From: an uncultured Clostridia bacterium
GTDB lineage: Bacteria; Bacillota; Clostridia; Oscillospirales; Oscillospiraceae
Length of the DNA: 5,580 nucleotides
Reading direction: 5' to 3'
Assembly (NCBI GenBank): GCA_947169005.1
Contig: CAMVOG010000162.1
Location: 1-5,580, forward strand
The translations under genes were made by a program, and so were the position numbers. Of the stretch, positions 1 to 4,491 are shown piece by piece. Numbering within the stretch: position 1 is the stretch's first letter; every line of letters begins with the position of its first letter. Below the pieces are notes generated by a model. That model made no database searches. It had not been told where the DNA came from and saw nothing but the letters and a program-made list of their open reading frames with translations.

Positions 1-10
1 ATGCCGCCGC

Positions 11-18
11 CCTCCTTT
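11..18 (-). promoter_or_regulatory. Ribosome binding site of a gene starting at the window edge
   Basis: The minus strand reads AAAGGAGG here, a strong Shine-Dalgarno match. Eight nucleotides later come A and T at positions 2 and 1, so an ATG would be completed if the base before the window is a C on the plus strand. This predicts a leftward gene that lies almost wholly outside the window. Its product cannot be known from this sequence. Confidence 0.45.
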
Positions 19-38
19 GCTCGTTTCTTTACAGCGGT

Positions 39-68
39 ATCATACCACAGTCGCCCCCGCGGGCGCAA
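39..68 (-). promoter_or_regulatory. Candidate promoter for a divergent gene off the left edge
   Basis: Read on the minus strand there is a -35-like TTGCGC (68 to 63), an 18-nt spacer and a -10-like TATGAT (44 to 39). The -10 is preceded by TGG, an extended -10 motif. Transcription would start near 32 and run leftward out of the window. A Shine-Dalgarno sequence follows at 18 to 11. The -35 is a moderate match, so the call rests mainly on the extended -10 and the well-placed ribosome binding site. Confidence 0.4.
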
Positions 69-122
69 GAGGCAGGCGGAGAGAATTGAGGCTCCGAGCC
101 CTGCCGCCCGAGCCCTGAGCCC

Positions 123-151
123 TTGCTTTTTGCGGCCCGTTGTGATATAAA
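123..151 (+). promoter_or_regulatory. Sigma-A-type promoter of the esterase gene
   Basis: TTGCTT (123-128), a 17-nt spacer and TATAAA (146-151), with TGA directly before the -10 as an extended -10 element. The predicted start near 158 leaves a leader of about 42 nt. The leader opens with a short GC hairpin, GGGCC-CTG-GGCCC (161-173), which has no T-run on this strand and so is not a terminator. Confidence 0.6.
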
Positions 152-199
152 AGGGACAAAGGGCCCTGGGCCCAAAAAGAACAGAAATGAGGGGTATCT

Positions 200-1105
200 A
201 TGGACGTTGTCAAGATCGTCATGCCGGAGCAGGTCACACCCAACGAGTTCGTCATGCCCATTGCGGACGTGAGCGGGATCAAGCGGAAATTCCTGGACGT
301 GGCCTATGCCGACCAGTCCGAGAAGCAGAAGATCGATATCTATCTGCCCGATGAGGGGGAGGGCCCCTTCCCGGTCGTGTTCTTCATCCACGGCGGCGCC
401 TTCTGGGGCGGCGAGCGCCGGGATTTCCAGATCTCCTACGTGATCGACGGCATCCGCCGGGGCTACGCCGTGGTCAGCCTGGAGCACCGCCTGTCCCAGG
501 AGGTCAAGTTCCCCCAGCCCCTTTTTGACGCCAAGGCCGCCATCCGCTTCCTGCGGGCCCACGCCAAGGAGTATTGCCTGGACGCGGACCGCATCTGCTC
601 CATCGGCGCCTCCGCCGGCGGCTACTTCGCCGCCATGCTGGCCACCAGCGCGGGCATCCCCGCCCTGGAGGACAAGACCATGGGCAACGCGGAGTTCGAC
701 AGCGGCGTGCAGGCCTGCATCGGCCTCTTCGGCGTCTACGATCTCGCCATGCAGTCCCAGTTTACGGAGGATACGCCCGCCATGCCCGGCTTCCCCAAGA
801 TGGCGAATTTCGCGGATCAGTTCATGGACCTCAGCTGCCGGGACTATCCCGGTCTCATGCGGCTGGCCTGGCCCGGAGCCTACGTGCGCCCGGACTGCCC
901 GCCCATGCTGATCCAGGCGGGCACCAAGGACGAGATCGTTCCCTATCAGAATTCCCCGGACCTGGTGAACGCTGTCAACGCCGTCTGCGGCGAGGGCCGC
1001 GCCATCATGGAGCCCTTCGAGGGCTGCGCCCACGGCGACATCAAGTTCGCCGCCCCGGAGAACATCGACCGGCTCTTCCGCTTCATGGACGAGCATTTGA
1101 AATAA
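200..1105 (+). CDS. Alpha/beta hydrolase, esterase/lipase-like (BD-FAE/hydrolase_3 type)
   Basis: This is a 301-residue cytoplasmic enzyme of the alpha/beta-hydrolase fold, probably a carboxylic-ester hydrolase. The ATG at 200 follows GAGGGG (189-194) with 5-nt spacing, and no signal peptide is visible. The HGGAFWGG oxyanion-hole motif lies at residues 64-71. The nucleophile elbow GASAGG (136-141) places the catalytic serine at Ser138. The likely acid is Asp244 in GTKDEIVPY, and the likely base is His278 in CAHGD. Motif order and spacing fit the carboxylesterase/BD-FAE group related to acetyl-xylan and feruloyl esterases and to hormone-sensitive-lipase-like enzymes. These families share the same motifs, so the substrate cannot be read from sequence. 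The gene has its own promoter and no terminator follows it, so it is probably co-transcribed with the flavin-reductase gene 63 nt downstream. All three catalytic residues are present, so it should be active. Confidence is high for the fold and low for any precise substrate. Confidence 0.93.
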   Translation: MDVVKIVMPEQVTPNEFVMPIADVSGIKRKFLDVAYADQSEKQKIDIYLPDEGEGPFPVVFFIHGGAFWGGERRDFQISYVIDGIRRGYAVVSLEHRLSQEVKFPQPLFDAKAAIRFLRAHAKEYCLDADRICSIGASAGGYFAAMLATSAGIPALEDKTMGNAEFDSGVQACIGLFGVYDLAMQSQFTEDTPAMPGFPKMANFADQFMDLSCRDYPGLMRLAWPGAYVRPDCPPMLIQAGTKDEIVPYQNSPDLVNAVNAVCGEGRAIMEPFEGCAHGDIKFAAPENIDRLFRFMDEHLK

Positions 1106-1159
1106 GCAGGACTCAGTACTCAGTACTTAGGAAATAGTACTCAGGACTCAGTACAGGAG
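1104..1159 (+). repeat. Tandem heptanucleotide array, consensus ACTCAGT
   Basis: Between the esterase stop codon and the next ribosome binding site the sequence has a clear 7-nt period. ACTCAGT occurs exactly at 1111, 1118 and 1146. ACTCAGG is at 1139, ACTTAGG at 1125 and AAATAGT at 1132. Weaker units lie at both ends: AAGCAGG at 1104 and ACAGGAG at 1153. The unit is an odd palindrome, ACT-C-AGT, so neighbouring units can pair and form several alternative hairpins around self-complementary AGTACT blocks (1115, 1122 and 1136). The array occupies nearly the whole spacer of the predicted operon and runs into the AGGAGG site of the next gene. Confidence 0.85.
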
Positions 1160-1160
1160 G
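1155..1160 (+). promoter_or_regulatory. Ribosome binding site that fixes a TTG start
   Basis: AGGAGG ends 8 nt before TTG at 1169. No in-frame ATG or GTG lies at a usable distance, and the next ATG (1208) would cut into the conserved N-terminal strand. The TTG is therefore the likely initiator. The site abuts the last degenerate heptamer unit. Confidence 0.8.
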
Positions 1161-1168
1161 AAGAACAT

Positions 1169-1738
1169 TTGAAAAAGAATCTTGGCGCTTTTCCGGCGGT
1201 TTATCCCATGCCGGTGCTGATGGTGGCGGCCTATGACGAGGCGGGGAAGGTCAACGTGATGAACGCCGCCTGGGGCATGATCTGCGGCATGGACAAGATC
1301 GCCCTCTTTATCGACGAGGACCACAAGACCACCCAGAATATCCTGAAAACCAAGGCTTTCACCGTGAGCCTGGCGGACCGGGCCCACATGGACGTGGCCG
1401 ATTTCTTCGGCATCGCCACGGGCAACAAGATGAGCGATAAATTCGAGCGCACGGGCTACACCGCCGTGAAGAGCGGCTTCGTCAACGCCCCCGTCGTCGA
1501 GGAGTTCCCCCTGGTGATGGAGTGCGAGCTGGCCGAGGTGGTGCAGACCGAGAACATGTACGCCATCGTGGGCAAGATCGTCAACACCGCCGCCGAGGAA
1601 AAGGTGCTGGACGAGAAGGGCAAGGTCGACCCGACAAAGCTGGAGGCGCTGATCTTCGATCAGTTCCGCCACGGCTACTACGTTTCCGGCGAGCAGGTCG
1701 GCAAGGCCTGGAACGCCGGGGCGGGGCTGATGAAGTAA
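1169..1738 (+). CDS. Flavin reductase family protein (flavoredoxin-like, FMN-binding)
   Basis: This 189-residue soluble protein matches the flavin reductase-like split-barrel domain over almost its full length, the usual size for single-domain members. Features seen are an N-terminal strand with PAVYPMPVLMVAAYD (9-23), the flavin-site segment VNVMNAAWG (28-36), the HKTTQNILKTKAFTVSL stretch (52-68) typical of the family, and a C-terminal strand ending in FDQFRHGYYVSGEQVGKAW. Relatives bind FMN and either reduce it with NAD(P)H or act as electron carriers (flavoredoxins); which applies here is not decidable. It starts at TTG with a strong Shine-Dalgarno site and follows the esterase in the same direction, so the two probably share a transcript. 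A shared job is possible, for example processing an ester substrate and then a redox step, but that is speculation. Transcription ends at the hairpin beginning 21 nt past the stop codon. Confidence 0.9.
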   Translation: MKKNLGAFPAVYPMPVLMVAAYDEAGKVNVMNAAWGMICGMDKIALFIDEDHKTTQNILKTKAFTVSLADRAHMDVADFFGIATGNKMSDKFERTGYTAVKSGFVNAPVVEEFPLVMECELAEVVQTENMYAIVGKIVNTAAEEKVLDEKGKVDPTKLEALIFDQFRHGYYVSGEQVGKAWNAGAGLMK

Positions 1739-1753
1739 TAAGAGCTGAATAAG

Positions 1754-1794
1754 AAAAACGGGGCAAGGCCGACGGCCTTGCCCCAAAATTTTAT
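1754..1794. terminator. Bidirectional intrinsic terminator between convergent genes
   Basis: A perfect 11-bp stem (1760-1770 with 1774-1784, arm GGGGCAAGGCC) closes a 3-nt GAC loop. On the minus strand it is followed by GTTTTTCTTATT, a good U-tract for ending the YjiH-family gene, whose stop lies 18 nt before the stem. On the plus strand it is followed by AAAATTTTAT, a poorer tract but probably adequate for the flavin-reductase transcript. Confidence 0.88.
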
Positions 1795-1802
1795 GCGGTT
1801 TT

Positions 1803-3275
1803 CTACGCGATCATATTCGCCGGGAAGAGCAGGATGGCAAAGAGCCCGGCGATCAGAATGGACAGGATCATACGCTCCAGCCAGATCACACACAGGTGCC
1901 AGAACTTCACCGGGACCTCGGTACCCATGCAGCAGGGGACGAAGGAGGCCAGGAAGATGATGGAGGTGACGGGCAGCACGGCCAGCATGAAGCGCAGCCG
2001 CATGGACCACACGCCGGTCGCCACCAGCAGGGCGGGAACGGTGACCTCGACGAAGGAGATCATGGAGCCCTGGGTCGCGATCTCAAGCTCCTTGCCGGTA
2101 AAGCCGAAGAGCCGGAAGAAGGGCCAGAAGATGTAGCCCAGCCAGCGGACGATGGGCGTGAAGGTGTAGAGCACCACGCCGAAGGTCCCGAAGAAGGAGG
2201 TGCCGGCGGAAACGGTGCCCAGCACGTTCATGGTCTCGACCATGTAGTACTTGATGCGCTTGCCCACGTTCTCCTGGTCCCGGGCAATGTCCAGCGCCTC
2301 GGTGACGGCGGCGGAGAAGAGACCCGTGCGGATGATCTTTTCCGGATTGGGGGTGGAGCCGGGATAGTAGCTGTCCGGGATCTTCCGCAGGGGGAAGATG
2401 CGCACGCCGATGAAGGCGACGATCAGCGTAATGAGGAAGGCCAGCCAGAAGTAAAGGTTCCAGTAGTTCTTGCCGCCCCAGAGCTCCGCGTTGTTCAGGC
2501 CGGTGTTGGTGGCCAGGGCCATCAAAAAGCCCACGGAAACGGTGGAAAGGCTGGTGTCGATGCAGACGGATTCACGCTCCGTCATGCGGCCGGTCTTGTA
2601 CTGGTCGTTCACCGCGATGTGACCGGCGGAGAAGTTGCCCAGGAAAGCCGTGACCATGATGATGGCTGCGCGGCCGGGGAGGCGGAACACCGGGCGCATG
2701 ATGACGCGCACGAACACGCCGATGAAGTCAACCAAACCGTAGTCAACCAGGAAGGGCAGGAATAGTGAGGCGCAGGGGATCGAGATACAGATCGTCACCA
2801 GGATGTTGGCCATGACGAAATTGGCGATGGAGTTGTTGTTCAGAGAGCCCACGGGATCAAAGAGCCAGCCCATGAAGCTGAAGTGATAGCCAAAGTAAAT
2901 GTCGATGACGATCAGCGTTAGCACCAGGAAGCCGATGATCTTGAAGATGGAGAAGGCGGCGTTGACCTTGGTGGTCTTCCAGGCCTTCTGGGGCCGCAGG
3001 GCGAAGAGGTCCACCACCGCGAAGGCGCCGATGGCCCATACCACGAAGGGCATGGCCTTGAAGTTGCCCGTATAGAGGGCGGCCTTGATAAAGTTGGTCA
3101 GATGGGAGCACAGCACATTGGACTGCCCCTTCACCGCGCCCCATACCCACGAGCCGATGGTGATCTGATAGGCGGGCAGGTAGAAGTTGATGAAGAAGGC
3201 GAACACACCGAAGGCTGAGAACAGGAAAAACTTCAGGTACGTGGTCGCGCTGTACTTCTTGATGGAAGCGGCCAT
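1803..3275 (-). CDS. yjiH: YjiH-family membrane protein with nucleoside-recognition (Gate) domains
   Basis: This 490-residue integral membrane protein has roughly ten hydrophobic segments (about 14-33, 70-90, 107-128, 152-176, 203-220, 240-258, 272-294, 355-376, 405-450 and 462-485). The signature is FLGNFSAGHIAVNDQYKTG (211-229) followed by MTERE and STVSVGF (244-250), matching the YjiH Gate-domain motif. A second hydrophobic half (about 345-490) looks like another Gate unit, as if YjiH and a YjiG-like partner were joined. Gate domains also occur in nucleoside transporters, FeoB and the spore proteins SpmA/SpmB. The substrate of YjiH proteins is not established, so only a transport or channel role is inferred. 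I chose the third ATG (3275), 12 nt after AAGGAGG (3294-3288). The ATGs at 3287 and 3284 sit 0 and 3 nt from that site, too close. The open frame runs on to 3356 but across the predicted promoter. It is transcribed alone, convergent with the flavin reductase. Confidence 0.88.
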   Translation of the reverse strand: MAASIKKYSATTYLKFFLFSAFGVFAFFINFYLPAYQITIGSWVWGAVKGQSNVLCSHLTNFIKAALYTGNFKAMPFVVWAIGAFAVVDLFALRPQKAWKTTKVNAAFSIFKIIGFLVLTLIVIDIYFGYHFSFMGWLFDPVGSLNNNSIANFVMANILVTICISIPCASLFLPFLVDYGLVDFIGVFVRVIMRPVFRLPGRAAIIMVTAFLGNFSAGHIAVNDQYKTGRMTERESVCIDTSLSTVSVGFLMALATNTGLNNAELWGGKNYWNLYFWLAFLITLIVAFIGVRIFPLRKIPDSYYPGSTPNPEKIIRTGLFSAAVTEALDIARDQENVGKRIKYYMVETMNVLGTVSAGTSFFGTFGVVLYTFTPIVRWLGYIFWPFFRLFGFTGKELEIATQGSMISFVEVTVPALLVATGVWSMRLRFMLAVLPVTSIIFLASFVPCCMGTEVPVKFWHLCVIWLERMILSILIAGLFAILLFPANMIA

Positions 3276-3287
3276 AAAAAGCATCAT

Positions 3288-3294
3288 CCTCCTT
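3288..3294 (-). promoter_or_regulatory. Ribosome binding site of the YjiH-family gene
   Basis: The minus strand reads AAGGAGG, directly followed by two ATG codons and then, after 12 nt, a third in the same frame (MMLFM). The spacing favours the third ATG at 3275, with the second at 3284 as the fallback. The choice changes only up to four residues at the N terminus. Confidence 0.7.
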
Positions 3295-3337
3295 GCGTTT
3301 GCAGGGCTTGCGCTTCTGCAAATTAAATAAATAGTTT

Positions 3338-3353
3338 GTACATATATATGTAC
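3338..3353. repeat. Perfect 16-bp palindrome, candidate operator
   Basis: GTACATATATATGTAC is identical on both strands. It lies 63 bp upstream of the YjiH-family start and covers the predicted -10 and start site. A dimeric repressor bound here would block that promoter. No regulator gene is visible in the window, so the binding protein is unknown. The alternating AT core makes chance more likely than for a GC-mixed palindrome, but the GTAC ends extend it beyond a simple AT run. Confidence 0.5.
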
Positions 3354-3375
3354 CATAATTCCTAAGAAAAAGCAA
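3347..3375 (-). promoter_or_regulatory. Candidate promoter of the YjiH-family gene
   Basis: On the minus strand TTGCTT (3375 to 3370) is separated by 17 nt from TACATA (3352 to 3347), with TGG just before it as an extended -10. The start would fall near 3340, giving a leader of about 65 nt. The -10 matches consensus only moderately and the whole region is A+T-rich, so other -10 choices exist. The -10 lies inside the 16-bp palindrome. Confidence 0.35.
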
Positions 3376-3412
3376 TAGAGACTTTTTCCATTTATATATC
3401 TTTCATAAAATC

Positions 3413-3444
3413 AAAGTGCGGTACTTGTGGAAAAGTGCGTTACT
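3413..3444 (+). repeat. Tandem 13-bp direct repeat upstream of the 3D-domain gene promoter
   Basis: AAAGTGCGGTACT (3413-3425) recurs as AAAGTGCGTTACT (3432-3444), with one mismatch and a 19-nt offset, close to two DNA turns. The second copy ends 23 bp before the -35 box at 3468. Spacing and position resemble paired sites for a regulator acting on the rightward promoter. Between the repeats and the -35, TTTTGTC occurs twice, 10 nt apart (3446 and 3456). Confidence 0.6.
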
Positions 3445-3467
3445 GTTTTGTCTCTTTTTGTCGCATC

Positions 3468-3496
3468 TTGACATTTATCCCGGGAGGTTGTATAAT
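3468..3496 (+). promoter_or_regulatory. Consensus sigma-A promoter of the 3D-domain gene
   Basis: TTGACA (3468-3473), exactly 17 nt, then TATAAT (3491-3496): both hexamers and the spacing are consensus. Transcription should begin near 3503, leaving a leader of about 90 nt. This also rules out starts upstream of 3503 for the downstream gene. Such a strong core promoter suggests high basal expression, or control by a repressor. Confidence 0.92.
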
Positions 3497-3503
3497 GCAC
3501 CCT

Positions 3504-3572
3504 GCTTTGCATATAGTATCCTGTATAATCGGATGCAAGGCCCCTGCCCGCGCCGGGCGGTCATTCTCCCGG
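3504..3572 (+). other. Structured 5' leader of the 3D-domain gene
   Basis: At the predicted start, GCTTTGCAT (3504-3512) can pair with ATGCAAGGC (3533-3541), nine pairs including one G-U, around a 20-nt loop. Next, CTGCCCG (3544-3550) can pair with CGGGCGG (3554-3560). Alternatively CCGGG (3553-3557) pairs with CCCGG (3568-3572), which excludes the second hairpin. No T-run follows, so no attenuator is visible, and I recognise no known riboswitch. The structures may affect RNA stability or access to the ribosome binding site at 3582-3589. Confidence 0.4.
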
Positions 3573-3593
3573 CATGAATATGGTGGTGACAAA

Positions 3594-4409
3594 ATGAAGA
3601 AAAGAGTACATAAGGAGCGCCTGACGGCCATCGCGACGGTGCTGCCCATCTGCGCGATGCTGCTCTGGCTGCTGCCTCATGCGCAGACCTCCTTTGAGGA
3701 GATCGAGGACGAAGCGGCCCGGGCCGAGCGGGAGAACGCCGCTGCCGCGGCCCTGCTGACGGCGGAGCTTGAGGAGGACAGCGCTGAGCTGAACGAGCTG
3801 GCCCTGGAAAGCGTGCAGCCCGTGGACCCCTACACCTATCGCAACAAGGAGCTGCGGGAGGTCATGCTGCAGGCCATGGAGGCCCTGGAAACGGACGAGG
3901 CCGCCCGGCCCGCGGCGGAAAAGCTGATGGAGGCGGGCCTTTTGACGGAGCCCGGCTTCGAGGGGGAGGAGGCGGTCAGCTTCCAGCCCTTCCCGCCCCT
4001 GCCGCCGGAGCCGCTGCCCGCGCCCATGCCCAATATGGTCATTCACGAGCCCGGCTACTACTCCTTGGGGGAGAGCGGCTATATCTACGCCTGGGACGGG
4101 GAAAAGCTCCATTATACCGACGTGCTGCGCTGCTCCTGCACGGCCTATACCACGGAGCGGCAGATCAATAAAATCACGGCCACCGGCACCGTGGCCCACG
4201 TGGGCGGCGTCGCCGTGGACCCCACGGTGATCCGCTACGGCACCGATATGTACATCGTGGCCGAGGACGGCAGCTGGGCCTATGGCTACGCCCACGCCGA
4301 GGACTGCGGCGGCGGCATCAAGGGCAACAAGATCGACCTGTTTATGGACACCTACGATGAGTGCATCCAGTTCGGCGTCCGCCCCGCGTATATCTATATC
4401 CTTGGTTGA
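3594..4409 (+). CDS. Exported 3D-domain (RpfB/YocH-like) cell-wall protein
   Basis: This 271-residue protein starts at ATG 3594 after GGTGGTGA (3582-3589), a 7-of-8 match to the anti-Shine-Dalgarno complement. A basic start (MKKRVHK) and a hydrophobic stretch (10-28) act as signal or membrane anchor. No clear cleavage site is visible, so it may stay tethered. An acidic, Ala/Glu-rich helical region (34-70), a second charged helical region (82-115) and a proline-rich linker (131-146) lead to the C-terminal domain (about 165-271). That domain carries the 3D pattern: TAY (183-185), ATGT (196-199), VAVDP (206-210), YGTDMYI (215-221), EDCGGGIKG (236-244) and IDLF (247-250), with conserved aspartates 209, 237 and 248. 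The 3D fold is a double-psi beta-barrel found in peptidoglycan-acting proteins such as MltA and YocH-like hydrolases, so wall cleavage or remodelling is likely. The usual DTGG is DCGG here. No LysM or G5 module is present. It has its own promoter and terminator. Confidence 0.9.
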   Translation: MKKRVHKERLTAIATVLPICAMLLWLLPHAQTSFEEIEDEAARAERENAAAAALLTAELEEDSAELNELALESVQPVDPYTYRNKELREVMLQAMEALETDEAARPAAEKLMEAGLLTEPGFEGEEAVSFQPFPPLPPEPLPAPMPNMVIHEPGYYSLGESGYIYAWDGEKLHYTDVLRCSCTAYTTERQINKITATGTVAHVGGVAVDPTVIRYGTDMYIVAEDGSWAYGYAHAEDCGGGIKGNKIDLFMDTYDECIQFGVRPAYIYILG

Positions 4410-4411
4410 TG

Positions 4412-4442
4412 AAAAGCCTGCCCCCTTGTGGGCGGGCTTTTT
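4412..4442 (+). terminator. Intrinsic terminator of the 3D-domain gene
   Basis: AAAAGCCTGCCC (4412-4423) pairs with GGGCGGGCTTTT (4430-4441), 12 pairs including one T-G, around a 6-nt CCTTGT loop. The T-run continues to 4442. It starts 2 nt after the stop codon, so the 3D-domain gene is monocistronic and the sigma gene needs its own promoter. Confidence 0.92.
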
Positions 4443-4468
4443 GTAACGTATTGCCGTTTCCTGCGTTA
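4442..4468 (+). promoter_or_regulatory. Putative autoregulated ECF sigma promoter
   Basis: TGTAAC (4442-4447) and CGTTA (4464-4468) are separated by 16 nt. An AAC-containing -35 and a CGT-type -10 at this spacing are hallmarks of ECF sigma promoters. TGTAAC resembles the -35 used by Bacillus SigX, and SigW/SigM use TGAAAC variants. The position directly upstream of the sigma gene is where autoregulation is expected. Transcription would start near 4474, just before the ribosome binding site. The -35 begins on the last T of the preceding terminator. Confidence 0.6.
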
Positions 4469-4479
4469 ATAGGGTGAAA

Positions 4480-4484
4480 GGGGG
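4480..4484 (+). promoter_or_regulatory. Ribosome binding site deciding the sigma factor start
   Basis: GGGGG preceded by AAA (4477-4484) lies 7 nt before GTG at 4492. The earlier in-frame GTG at 4474 lacks a usable site and coincides with the predicted transcription start, so 4492 is preferred. Confidence 0.6.
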
Positions 4485-4491
4485 CCGGGCC

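Noticed and set aside
161..173. GGGCC hairpin upstream of the esterase as a terminator
   Set aside because: It is only 5 bp, lies in the leader of the esterase transcript, and has no T-run on the plus strand.
29..1096. Long minus-strand open frame opposite the esterase (355 codons)
   Set aside because: It mirrors the strong GC codon bias of the esterase, has no family motif and no start signal, and would run through two predicted promoters. The esterase frame holds a full catalytic triad.
1104..1159. Heptamer array as a CRISPR or regulator-site cluster
   Set aside because: The units are only 7 nt, contiguous and without spacers, which rules out CRISPR. No regulator is evident to support an operator reading.
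1896..2765. Plus-strand open frame opposite the YjiH-family gene (289 codons)
   Set aside because: Its product is a low-complexity Gly/Asp/Glu/His-rich sequence typical of the complement of a membrane-protein gene, and there is no ribosome site.
3276..3356. Upstream extension of the YjiH-family protein to an ATG at 3356
   Set aside because: The extension crosses the palindrome and the likely transcription start, has a weak ribosome site and a non-conserved-looking sequence, while AAGGAGG sits just before the chosen start.
3524..3529. Second TATAAT as an extra promoter
   Set aside because: No -35-like hexamer at 16-18 nt upstream; the nearest TTGCAT leaves only an 11-nt spacer.
3435..3593. 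Upstream extension of the 3D-domain protein to GTG 3435
   Set aside because: It would start upstream of a fully consensus promoter and add a non-signal-like peptide. ATG 3594 has a good ribosome site and begins a proper signal or anchor.
3561..4295. Minus-strand open frame opposite the 3D-domain gene
   Set aside because: No recognisable domain or ribosome site. The plus frame has the 3D motif, promoter and terminator.
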